A DNA stretch of 5,657 bases from Bacillota bacterium (GTDB lineage Bacteria > Bacillota > UBA4882 > UBA10575): contig DOID01000113.1 of assembly GCA_003511465.1 (NCBI GenBank), forward strand, positions 39,834 to 45,490, in the 5' to 3' direction. Positions 1 to 5,600 of this stretch are shown here, in pieces. Below the pieces are notes generated by a model. The model was not told the origin of the DNA, ran no database searches, and was given only the letters and a program-made list of their open reading frames with translations. The position numbers and the translations under genes were made by a program. Each line of letters opens with the position of its first letter. Position 1 is the stretch's first letter.

Positions 1-269
1 TGGGGGCGGTATGGTTGTGGCTGACGGTTAAATTGTCGGGGGCGCATATCCCTTACTTTCCAAACCACTATTTTCTACTGGTCGGCACCCTCTTAGGTCT
101 CGTTTTTTTCCGGGTAGCAGAAAAATTTCATCGTTTAAATCTGGAAGAAGTAGTGGCCGGTTATGCCCTGGGGTTTGATTTTACTACCGTGATGCGGGAA
201 ATTGTTGTTCCGGCCGGCCGACCGGGTTTAATGCAAATGCTGAATCGACGGAAGATGGTGATGAAATGA
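1..269 (+). CDS. 3' end of a polar-amino-acid-type ABC transporter permease (partial, apparently short at the C-terminus)
   Basis: The reading frame is open from the window edge, so the true start lies upstream; a TTG at 15 is internal rather than a likely start. The visible part has a hydrophobic stretch (HYFLLVGTLLGLVFF) followed by a region resembling the cytoplasmic EAA loop of HisM/GlnP permeases: AE, then AGYALGF, TTVMREIVVP and a terminal Lys. In that family this loop docks onto the ATPase, and the next gene is exactly such an ATPase, overlapping by ATGA (266-269), which implies translational coupling. Family members normally continue for about 50 residues with another transmembrane helix after the loop; here the stop comes about 30 residues after the ALG core. 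The loop is also degenerate (VVAG in place of the usual EAA). It may be a divergent or decayed permease. The family assignment rests on pattern similarity and context. Confidence 0.6.
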   Translation, partial: GAVWLWLTVKLSGAHIPYFPNHYFLLVGTLLGLVFFRVAEKFHRLNLEEVVAGYALGFDFTTVMREIVVPAGRPGLMQMLNRRKMVMK

Positions 270-1018
270 AGACCGTAGAAGAAAAACCTTTACTAAAAGT
301 TGAAGGTTTGGAAAAAAGTTTTCAGAAACGGAAAGTTTTAAAAGGAATAAATCTCAATATTTTCTCGGGAGAGACGATAATAGTAATGGGACCTAGCGGT
401 TGCGGTAAGTCTACCTTGATCCGTTGTATTAACCGCTTAACAGAACCGGATGACGGTCGTATTTTCTTTGCCGGAGAGGAAGTAATGGGCCTGGGGCCAT
501 TGGAATTATCGGCAGTCCGTCGCCGGATCGGGTTTGTTTTTCAACAGTTTAATCTGATTCGACGGTTAAATGTCGTCGAAAATGTTGCTTTTGCCCTTCG
601 GATCGATGGACAACCTAAGGAGGAAGCGGAAGCAAAGGCGATGGCGGTTTTAGCCCGGGTGGGGTTAGTGGAACGTGCCTTAAACTTCCCGGCTGAATTG
701 AGCGGGGGAGAACAGCAGCGGGTGGGGATCGCCCGGGCTTTAGCCCGAAAGCCCCCGCTAATGCTCTGGGATGAGCCGACCGCAGCCCTTGATCCGATTT
801 TGGTGAGTGAAGTAATGGAAATTATGGAGGAGTTGGTGCGGAGTAAAGCAACAACGATGTTAGTGGTTACCCATGAAGTTGGTTTTGCCTCCCGTGCGGC
901 GGATCGGATTGTCTTTATGGACCAGGGGGAAATCGTTGAAGAAGGAAACCCGGCTACAGTTCTGACGACTCCATCCTCGGAAATTGGCGAAAAATATAAA
1001 AAACTATTAAAAACTTGA
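266..1018 (+). CDS. Amino acid ABC transporter ATP-binding protein (GlnQ/HisP/ArtP family)
   Basis: This is the cytoplasmic ATPase that powers a polar amino acid importer. At 250 residues it has the usual family length and every nucleotide-binding element: an aromatic A-loop position at Phe19, Walker A GPSGCGKST (42-50), Q-loop Gln93 in FQQFNL, signature LSGGEQQR (145-152), Walker B ending in WDEP with Glu170, D-loop ALD (174-176) and switch His203 in VTHEVGFA. The THE-GFA motif and the following ADRIVFMDQGEIVEEG are typical of the GlnQ/HisP subfamily. Walker B carries Trp168 where Phe is usual, a mild variation. The start overlaps the upstream permease stop by ATGA, so the two are probably one operon. 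The substrate cannot be read from the sequence and no substrate-binding protein gene is visible. The end of the gene contains the likely promoter of lpxC. Confidence 0.93.
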   Translation: MKTVEEKPLLKVEGLEKSFQKRKVLKGINLNIFSGETIIVMGPSGCGKSTLIRCINRLTEPDDGRIFFAGEEVMGLGPLELSAVRRRIGFVFQQFNLIRRLNVVENVAFALRIDGQPKEEAEAKAMAVLARVGLVERALNFPAELSGGEQQRVGIARALARKPPLMLWDEPTAALDPILVSEVMEIMEELVRSKATTMLVVTHEVGFASRAADRIVFMDQGEIVEEGNPATVLTTPSSEIGEKYKKLLKT

Positions 1019-1035
1019 TGAAAACATGATATACT
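1007..1035 (+). promoter_or_regulatory. Likely sigma-A-type promoter for lpxC-fabZ-lpxA
   Basis: A -35-like TTAAAA (1007-1012) is followed after 17 bases by TATACT (1030-1035). A TG at 1027-1028 sits at the extended -10 position (TGaTATACT). The -35 matches TTGACA at 4 of 6 positions and the -10 matches TATAAT at 5 of 6. The predicted transcription start is near 1042, giving a leader of about 30 bases. The -35 lies inside the last codons of the ABC ATPase gene, so lpxC may also be reached by readthrough from that gene; no terminator is visible between them. Confidence 0.62.
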
Positions 1036-1060
1036 AGACCAGATAAATTTATTTTGTTTC

Positions 1061-1075
1061 GGGGGTGTACCTTTG
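1061..1075 (+). promoter_or_regulatory. Ribosome binding site and TTG start of lpxC
   Basis: The purine-rich GGGGGTG (1061-1067) lies 5 bases before the TTG at 1073. It is the only well-placed start in frame that gives a protein beginning shortly before the conserved first LpxC strand (residue 9 onward), so it fixes the TTG as the start. Confidence 0.7.
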
Positions 1076-1909
1076 AAAGGGTTTCAGCAAACTTTGCAGA
1101 ATAAGATTTCTATTAGAGGTCAAGCCCTGCACTGTGGGAAAACTGTAGCGGTGACGCTGATTCCGCAACCGGTTGATACGGGGATTAGATTTTGTCGGGT
1201 TGATCATCCGGAGCAACCGATTTTACCGGCCAAACCGGGAAATATTGTGGATACGACGCGAAGTATATCGTTGGGCACGGACCACTGGCGGATTCAAACC
1301 ATTGAACATTTAATGGCTGCTTTCCACGGATTAGCTGTGGACAACCTTCTGGTTGAGGTAGATGGTCCGGAAATTCCGCTGGGTGATGGCAGCGCCCAAT
1401 ATTTTGTGGAGCAAATTCTCCAGGCTGGCCTCGCGGTTCAAGAAAAACCGCGAAAAGTACGGAAAATAACCGCACCGGTGTGGGTAACCGACGGCGATGA
1501 CCCCCGTTCATACCTAATTGCTTTGCCCGGTGAAGGTTTTCGCATCAGCTATTGCTTTACCTCCGATCATAAGGTAACCGGTACCCAATTTGCCCAGTAT
1601 GTAAACGACCCGGAAACTTTCCAAAGAAAACTAGCCCCCGCCCGAACAATCGCTTTCTGGCGTGAGCTTGAGGTTTTGCGGAAGCAAGGGTTGGCTTTGG
1701 GTGGAAATATGGAAATTGCGGTTGTGGTTGGGGAGGAAGGCTATTTAAACCAGTTAAAATATGATGATGAAATTGTCCGCCACAAAATCCTTGATGTTTT
1801 AGGAGACCTCTACCTCCTTGGTCCGCTGGAAGGGGAGATTATTGGTATTCGTTCCGGACATAAACTCGATTTGGAACTAGCCCTAAAACTTGAAGAACAC
1901 CTGGGCTAG
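1073..1909 (+). CDS. lpxC: UDP-3-O-acyl-N-acetylglucosamine deacetylase
   Basis: LpxC is the zinc-dependent cytoplasmic deacetylase that removes the acetyl group from UDP-3-O-acyl-GlcNAc, the committed step of lipid A synthesis. All catalytic elements are present: Glu78 and zinc ligand His79 in the EHLMAA motif, GDGSA at 104-108, zinc ligands His237 and Asp241 in VRHKILDVLGD, and the C-terminal SGHKL with the general-acid-type His263. The family's two-domain layout is intact. At 278 residues it is close to the compact LpxC of deep-branching bacteria and shorter than the 305-residue Escherichia coli enzyme. It lacks any fused FabZ domain, unlike the LpxC-FabZ fusions of Bacteroidetes; fabZ is instead a separate gene 61 bases downstream. 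It starts with TTG behind a GGGGGTG site and is probably driven by the promoter at 1007-1035. Confidence 0.97.
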   Translation: MKGFQQTLQNKISIRGQALHCGKTVAVTLIPQPVDTGIRFCRVDHPEQPILPAKPGNIVDTTRSISLGTDHWRIQTIEHLMAAFHGLAVDNLLVEVDGPEIPLGDGSAQYFVEQILQAGLAVQEKPRKVRKITAPVWVTDGDDPRSYLIALPGEGFRISYCFTSDHKVTGTQFAQYVNDPETFQRKLAPARTIAFWRELEVLRKQGLALGGNMEIAVVVGEEGYLNQLKYDDEIVRHKILDVLGDLYLLGPLEGEIIGIRSGHKLDLELALKLEEHLG

Positions 1910-1916
1910 GCTTTTT

Positions 1917-1941
1917 ACGGGACAATTAAATCACGGGACAA
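1917..1941 (+). repeat. Short direct repeat in the lpxC-fabZ spacer
   Basis: The 9-base word ACGGGACAA occurs at 1917-1925 and again at 1933-1941, a spacing of 16 bases, between the lpxC stop and the fabZ ribosome site. The copies are separated by ATTAAATC. No function is evident; it could be a protein-binding pair or chance. Confidence 0.5.
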
Positions 1942-1970
1942 CCCAAAAACCCGAGTGAAGGGAGATTAAC

Positions 1971-2411
1971 TTGGATATTAACCTAATTAAAGAATTACTA
2001 CCCCATCGTTATCCTTTTTTACTGGTCGACCGGGTTATTTCGATGGAACCTTTGAAAAGGATCAAGGCTCTAAAGAATGTAACCAATAATGAAGAGTATT
2101 TCACCGGACATTTCCCGGAACGCCCGGTGATGCCTGGGGTATTAATTATCGAAAGTATGGCCCAGGCCGCTGGTCTAACTTTACTGATCGAAGATGAGCA
2201 CCGGGGGAAGATCCCCTTTTTTACGGGGATCGATAAAGCGCGGTTTAGGCGTCCGGTCATCCCCGGGGATCAACTTTATTTGGACGTTGAGATTTTGCGG
2301 ATCAAAGGAAATGTGTGCCGCGCCCACGGAAAAGCGACGGTAGACGGTGAGGTAGCAGCCGAAGCGCAACTAATGTTTGTATTAGGCAATAACCAGAAGC
2401 AAGGTACGTAA
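1971..2411 (+). CDS. fabZ: (3R)-hydroxyacyl-[acyl-carrier-protein] dehydratase
   Basis: FabZ dehydrates (R)-3-hydroxyacyl-ACP to trans-2-enoyl-ACP in type II fatty acid elongation. It competes with LpxA (and LpxD) for the same acyl-ACP pool, which is why fabZ so often sits beside lpx genes. The 146-residue single hot-dog domain has the family length. It shows the N-terminal LPHRYPFLLVDRV motif (10-22), catalytic His47 in YFTGHFP, the second catalytic acid Glu61 in VLIIESMAQAAG, and the later FFTGIDKARFRRPV and PGDQL motifs. The TTG start at 1971 follows a GGGAG site at 1960-1964 with a 6-base gap and places LPHR at the expected distance from the N-terminus. It lies between lpxC (61-base gap) and lpxA (32-base gap) in what looks like one operon. 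Confidence 0.97.
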   Translation: MDINLIKELLPHRYPFLLVDRVISMEPLKRIKALKNVTNNEEYFTGHFPERPVMPGVLIIESMAQAAGLTLLIEDEHRGKIPFFTGIDKARFRRPVIPGDQLYLDVEILRIKGNVCRAHGKATVDGEVAAEAQLMFVLGNNQKQGT

Positions 2412-2428
2412 TAAATTATAAGTTGGTT

Positions 2429-2446
2429 AGGGGGTCCCCAGTTTTG
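2429..2446 (+). promoter_or_regulatory. Ribosome binding site deciding the lpxA start
   Basis: AGGGGG (2429-2434) lies 9 bases before the TTG at 2444. An in-frame TTG at 2423 would place this site inside the coding region and has no comparable purine tract of its own, so 2444 is the better start. Confidence 0.7.
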
Positions 2447-3250
2447 AAAGTAGTTGAAAGTAAAGTGGTAGCTTTAAGGGAGATTCATGAAACGGCGCTG
2501 GTTCATGCCGGGGCGAGGTTAGGGAAAAATATTGTTATTGGTCCATATGCAATCATTGGAGAGAATGTAGAACTGGGTGATGGATGTATCGTGGGATCCC
2601 ATGTTGTGATCGATGGTTGGACGAAACTTGGTACTAATAATAAGGTTTATCATGGCGCTTCGGTTGGGGTGGAGCCGCAAGATTTAAAGTTTAAGGGTGA
2701 AAAAAGCTTTTTATTTATCGGAGACGATAACACCATTCGCGAGAATGTAACGATCAGCCGCGGGACCGAGGGCGGCGGCGGGGAAACCCGGATTGGCAAC
2801 CATAACTTGTTTATGGCCTATTCCCATGTGGCCCATGATTGCCAGGTGGGGAATAATATTGTCCTGGCGAACTGCTCGGCGTTAGCCGGTCATGTAACCG
2901 TCGAAGATCGGGTTACGATCGGCGGCTTATCCGGCATTCACCAATTTACGAAAATCGGCAAAATGTCGATGCTTGGCGCTTGTACCAAAATCGTTAAGGA
3001 CGTGCCGCCTTTTATTATCGTGGACGGGAACCCAGCTCGTGTGGCGGGGATCAATATTGTCGGGCTCCGGCGGAACGACATCCTCCCGGAGACACGCGAT
3101 GAGATTAAAAGGGCGTACCGCATTCTTTACCGTTCCAACCTCTCCATTGAGCAAGCCATTGAGAAAATGGAGCATGAGTTGCAAGGAACCGCCGAGATTG
3201 ATCACTTTATTCGTTTTCTGCGCAGTGCCGAACGGGGCATCTGCCGCTAG
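2444..3250 (+). CDS. lpxA: UDP-N-acetylglucosamine O-acyltransferase
   Basis: LpxA transfers the (R)-3-hydroxyacyl chain from ACP to the 3-OH of UDP-GlcNAc, the first lipid A step, as a cytoplasmic left-handed beta-helix trimer. Hexapeptide repeats run from about residue 18 to 190, followed by the C-terminal helical domain (IKRAYRILYRSNLSIEQAIEKM). The motifs PQDLKFKGE (78-86) and SHVAHDC with catalytic His131 (E. coli His125) are present, with His128, His150 and His166 matching E. coli His122, His144 and His160. DVPPF and the terminal AERGICR also fit LpxA. Two positions differ from E. coli: Ser105 replaces His99 of the HRGT motif, and Ala179 replaces Gly173 of the acyl-chain ruler. At 268 residues it has about six extra N-terminal residues. 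The TTG at 2444 is chosen for its ribosome site; the frame also allows a start at 2423. A terminator follows the gene. Confidence 0.97.
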   Translation: MKVVESKVVALREIHETALVHAGARLGKNIVIGPYAIIGENVELGDGCIVGSHVVIDGWTKLGTNNKVYHGASVGVEPQDLKFKGEKSFLFIGDDNTIRENVTISRGTEGGGGETRIGNHNLFMAYSHVAHDCQVGNNIVLANCSALAGHVTVEDRVTIGGLSGIHQFTKIGKMSMLGACTKIVKDVPPFIIVDGNPARVAGINIVGLRRNDILPETRDEIKRAYRILYRSNLSIEQAIEKMEHELQGTAEIDHFIRFLRSAERGICR

Positions 3251-3268
3251 ATGCTTGGCTTAACCTTG

Positions 3269-3294
3269 AGACTAGACAGAGGTCTAGTCTTTTT
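3269..3294 (+). terminator. Rho-independent terminator after lpxA
   Basis: A perfect 9-base-pair stem is formed by AGACTAGAC (3269-3277) and GTCTAGTCT (3282-3290), with loop AGAG and a T run at 3290-3294. It begins 19 bases after the lpxA stop. On the opposite strand the stem is not followed by a T run, so it works as a plus-strand terminator. It probably ends, or partly attenuates, the lpxC-fabZ-lpxA transcript before lpxI. Confidence 0.85.
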
Positions 3295-3302
3295 GCATTT
3301 CC

Positions 3303-3320
3303 CAAGCTGTTGCCAGCTTG
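3303..3320 (+). repeat. Second small hairpin in the lpxA-lpxI spacer
   Basis: CAAGCTG (3303-3309) and CAGCTTG (3314-3320) form a perfect 7-base-pair stem with loop TTGC, starting 9 bases after the terminator T run. No T run follows it, so it is not a terminator. It could stabilise the 5' end of an lpxI transcript, bind a regulator, or be incidental. I find no convincing promoter between 3295 and 3355. Confidence 0.5.
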
Positions 3321-3370
3321 ATCGATCCGCAAAGGCCACAAAACGCTGAGACAATGGGAGGAAGGATTTA

Positions 3371-4186
3371 ATGAGTTGGGGAATTTTAGCCGGACAAGGA
3401 CTTTTACCGTTGGAAGTCGGAAAAGGAATGCGTAACGCCGGGCTTGAACCGGTTGTGCTTTGCCTTGGGGAGAACGATGGCCAGTTCAAGGATGCAGGGT
3501 TTGCGGCGGAGCGAGAGCAGTTGGTACGGTTGGGATCGATCCTCCGCTTTCTCCAGGACCATCGGGTCGACCAGATCGTGATGGCGGGAAGAGTTGGGAA
3601 AGAAGCTCTCCTGACCGGCACCGCCGATCAGGAGCTAATAGGGTTGTTTGCGAAACTGCCTAGGAGAAATGATGACGCCCTTCAACTGGCGATCGTCAAT
3701 TATTTTGAGGAACATGGGATCAGAGTAGAGACGCAGACTAGGTTTCTTGCCCATTTGGTTCCCGACCGGGGGATCCTAGCCGGGCCGGAATTAAGCCCGG
3801 AAGAACAAGGGGATTTACAATTAGGCTACCGCATGGCCAAGGAAATCGGCCGCCTGGATATCGGCCAAAGTGTCGTGGCGAAAAAGGGGATCATCCTCGC
3901 CATTGAAGCGGTGGAAGGCACGGACCAAACCATCCGGCGAGGCGGGCAATACGGTGGCCCCGGCGTGGTGGTGGTTAAAGTGGCCAAACCCCAACAGGAT
4001 TTCCGCTTTGACGTTCCGGCGATTGGCTTGACAACCTTGCAAGCGCTGATCGAGAGCAAAGTCCGGGTTTTAGGGATCGAAGCCGGCGCGACCTTCATTC
4101 TTGACCGGGAGGAATTTCTAGCGACCGCGGAAAAACACGGGGTTACGGTGGTTGCTTTAGATGATCTTGCCATTAAAGACAACTAA
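3371..4186 (+). CDS. lpxI: UDP-2,3-diacylglucosamine pyrophosphatase LpxI
   Basis: LpxI hydrolyses UDP-2,3-diacylglucosamine to lipid X and UMP. It replaces the unrelated LpxH in alphaproteobacteria and many diderm Firmicutes and was formerly known as DUF1009. The 271-residue protein carries the family pattern throughout. There is an N-terminal GILAGQGLLP (4-13), then IVMAGRVGKEAL, RRNDDALQLA (98-107) and HLVPDRGILAG (128-138). These are followed by DIGQSVVAKKGIILAIEAVEGTD, a VKVAKP strand, and QDFRFDVPAIG, whose Asp214 is a candidate for the catalytic acidic residue known from Caulobacter LpxI. Last is LGIEAGATFILD. The ATG at 3371 follows a strong GGGAGGAAGG site (3356-3365). The gene is separated from lpxA by a terminator and a 120-base gap and is followed 76 bases later by the lptC-like gene. 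lpxB, a frequent neighbour of lpxI, is not adjacent here. Confidence 0.95.
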   Translation: MSWGILAGQGLLPLEVGKGMRNAGLEPVVLCLGENDGQFKDAGFAAEREQLVRLGSILRFLQDHRVDQIVMAGRVGKEALLTGTADQELIGLFAKLPRRNDDALQLAIVNYFEEHGIRVETQTRFLAHLVPDRGILAGPELSPEEQGDLQLGYRMAKEIGRLDIGQSVVAKKGIILAIEAVEGTDQTIRRGGQYGGPGVVVVKVAKPQQDFRFDVPAIGLTTLQALIESKVRVLGIEAGATFILDREEFLATAEKHGVTVVALDDLAIKDN

Positions 4187-4195
4187 TGATAGAAG
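4167..4195 (+). promoter_or_regulatory. Possible weak promoter before the lptC-like gene
   Basis: TTGCCA (4167-4172, 5 of 6 matches to the -35) is followed after 17 bases by TAGAAG (4190-4195, 4 of 6 matches to the -10), with a TG at 4187-4188 in the extended -10 position. It overlaps the end of lpxI and would start transcription near 4202, about 60 bases before the lptC-like start. The weak -10 makes this tentative. Confidence 0.3.
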
Positions 4196-4251
4196 GTTTT
4201 TCTCAAGCCTAAGCGAAGATCAATCAGAGTGGAATGATCCGTGGGCATCGC

Positions 4252-4265
4252 AGGAGGGGAAAATG
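4252..4265 (+). promoter_or_regulatory. Ribosome binding site and ATG of the lptC-like gene
   Basis: A consensus AGGAGG (4252-4257) lies 5 bases before the ATG at 4263. The frame is open further upstream to a possible ATG at 4161 inside lpxI, but that would put polar residues ahead of the membrane anchor. The consensus site therefore sets the start at 4263. Confidence 0.85.
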
Positions 4266-4838
4266 CAGAAAACAACGAAAACCATCATTACATTAGTTAT
4301 TTGTACAGTTATCATCACCGTTCTTTTCTTTGTTTTCAGGTCTTTACGCCCCCAAGCCAAACCCATCCCATTACTGCCCTTAGTCCATGAAGAGGAAGTC
4401 CAGTCCGGGGAGGCTAACCCGGTCGAAACCCCCCGCTTAAAAGGGGTGCGAATTTCCCTTTTTGACCGGACGCGGTACCTTAACTGGAAATTAGATGTTG
4501 AACAGGTTGTGGAAGAAGGAGAGGTTTGCTTTCTTTCGGGGATCAAAGGGGAGTATTATACGGTGAGCGGTCAAAAATACCTGGTCGAGGCGGCGGAAGG
4601 GCAAATGGGTAGCGATTTTACTTGGCTTCGTCTTTTCCCGGATGTAGTGATTATTGGGGAAGAACTTAAGTTGCAAGCGGCCGAGGCAAACTGGGACGCC
4701 GAAAGCGGGGCAGAGATTAGCGGTCGTCAGTTGCAGGTCGCTGGCGAAAAGGTTACGCTGCATGCGGAAGAGTTTACGTTTAATCCGGAAGAGGGCGGAA
4801 TGGTCCTGCCTGGGGAGTCCAGCTGGTCTTTCCGGTGA
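4263..4838 (+). CDS. lptC: LptC-like LPS-export membrane-anchored periplasmic protein
   Basis: LptC is the single-pass inner-membrane protein that receives LPS from LptB2FG and hands it to the periplasmic bridge protein LptA. The 191-residue product matches LptC in size and layout. It has a short basic N-terminus (MQKTTK), one transmembrane segment at about 8-25, a proline- and acid-rich linker (about 30-57), and a beta-strand-rich periplasmic domain beginning LKGVRISLFD. The YLNWKL motif (72-77) resembles the W-x-L strand opening LptC domains, and later strands alternate hydrophobic residues (LKLQAAEANWD, EISGRQLQVAGEKVTLHAEEFTF) as in the OstA/LptC jellyroll. LptC is poorly conserved, so the call rests on architecture plus position just upstream of lptA-like and lptB genes. 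A generic OstA-superfamily protein is the alternative. Confidence 0.77.
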   Translation: MQKTTKTIITLVICTVIITVLFFVFRSLRPQAKPIPLLPLVHEEEVQSGEANPVETPRLKGVRISLFDRTRYLNWKLDVEQVVEEGEVCFLSGIKGEYYTVSGQKYLVEAAEGQMGSDFTWLRLFPDVVIIGEELKLQAAEANWDAESGAEISGRQLQVAGEKVTLHAEEFTFNPEEGGMVLPGESSWSFR

Positions 4839-4887
4839 ACGGTAGGTAGTCGCTCACAAATCAAATGACAACGAAAAAAGCACGAGT

Positions 4888-4907
4888 GGGGGTGGATGCG
4901 CTCGATG
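4888..4907 (+). promoter_or_regulatory. Ribosome binding site bearing on the lptA-like start
   Basis: The G-rich GGGGGTGG (4888-4895) abuts the first ATG (4896) but lies 9 bases before the in-frame ATG at 4905. The spacing favours 4905. Both starts give a usable signal peptide. Confidence 0.5.
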
Positions 4908-5600
4908 ACACAAGACAGAGGCTTCAGGATTCTTTTCCTAACCATTGTACTGCTTTTGGGCGGTGCCTTACCGGGTTGGGGTGCTGACGAATTTGGCGGT
5001 GGGATTGAGGTGAACGTTCCATCGCAAGGTTTAACTGAACTTGATTTAAAAAATGAAGTATATATTTACCTGGGTTATAAGGGGACTCCGGTCGAAGTTT
5101 TGGTGGACGAGTCCCAGTTGCGGCTTACGGCGCAAAAAATCCGCTACCATCAGGGCGAGCAATTAATTACGACGGAGGAAGCGGCCACCTTGGAAACTAA
5201 AGAGTGGAAACTGGTGTCCGGCGGGGAAATATCTTATCAGGTGACAGAGGATACTTTCCAAGGAACGGGCGGTTTTACGCTCTGGGGTCCGGAGGCGGAG
5301 TGGATGCTGCAAGGGGAACGTTTCGAAGGTAATTTGCCGGAAGGGACGGTAACCGCCTGGGGAAAACTAAAGTTTCGCTCGGGGGAAACTTGGGGTGAAG
5401 CCGGCACCATCTCCTATCAGCAAAAGGAAGAAAAAATGATCCTTACGGAGTCACCGTTAATCTGCTGGGAAGAAGGGTGCCTCCAGGGGGAGGCGGAGAC
5501 GGTCATCGTTTATGACCTCGCCAGTGGACAGGCCAAAGTGGAAGGCCCAACGAAGACCCGTTTTTATCAGGATAGAGGAGTGCATCCCAGTGGCGATTGA
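4905..5600 (+). CDS. lptA: LptA/OstA-like periplasmic LPS-transport protein
   Basis: LptA forms the periplasmic beta-jellyroll bridge that carries LPS from LptC to LptD. Counting from the ATG at 4905 the protein has 231 residues (234 from 4896). A signal peptide is clear: arginines in DRGFR, a hydrophobic core ILFLTIVLLLGGAL, and a likely cut near GWG-AD. The mature part is about 200 residues of short alternating strands in roughly three repeats of OstA type: LRLTAQKIRYHQGEQLITTE, then a middle unit around GGEISYQ, then AGTISYQQKEEKMILTESP followed by LQGEAETVIVYDLASGQAKVEG, the last being the most typical. There are no transmembrane helices after the signal. It is longer than E. coli LptA (185 residues). 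It overlaps lptB by 11 bases, which strongly supports an LPS-transport role. A second LptC-type or generic OstA-family protein remains possible. Confidence 0.75.
   Translation: MTQDRGFRILFLTIVLLLGGALPGWGADEFGGGIEVNVPSQGLTELDLKNEVYIYLGYKGTPVEVLVDESQLRLTAQKIRYHQGEQLITTEEAATLETKEWKLVSGGEISYQVTEDTFQGTGGFTLWGPEAEWMLQGERFEGNLPEGTVTAWGKLKFRSGETWGEAGTISYQQKEEKMILTESPLICWEEGCLQGEAETVIVYDLASGQAKVEGPTKTRFYQDRGVHPSGD

Noticed and set aside
240..330. Frameshift hiding the rest of the permease
   Set aside because: The region after 266 is fully accounted for by the ATPase N-terminus, and I see no permease-like continuation in another frame.
1185..1511. Antisense open frame of 108 codons within lpxC
   Set aside because: It is entirely opposite conserved LpxC motifs and has no recognisable domain.
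2394..2422. Promoter for lpxA using TATAAG at 2417-2422
   Set aside because: There is no -35-like hexamer upstream, and the transcript would begin on top of the ribosome site.
2423..2443. TTG at 2423 as the lpxA start
   Set aside because: It lacks a ribosome site of its own and the good AGGGGG site would fall inside the gene; TTG 2444 is better placed.
3310..3355. Promoter for lpxI (TTGCCA at 3310-3315 or GACAAT at 3350-3355)
   Set aside because: Neither element has a partner at 16-18 bases that resembles the consensus.
3247..3621. Antisense open frame of 124 codons across the terminator and lpxI
   Set aside because: It is composed largely of the complement of lpxI codons, resembles no family, and has a low-complexity Ser/Arg/Pro composition.
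3826..4182. Antisense open frame of 118 codons within lpxI
   Set aside because: It lies wholly opposite conserved LpxI sequence and has the Ser/Thr/Pro-rich look of a shadow frame.
4193..4212. Terminator after lpxI (AGGTTT...AAGCCT)
   Set aside because: The stem is short with a wobble pair and is not followed by a T run.
4161..4262. A longer start for the lptC-like gene, overlapping lpxI
   Set aside because: It would add 34 polar residues before the membrane anchor, and the consensus AGGAGG at 4252-4257 fits the ATG at 4263.
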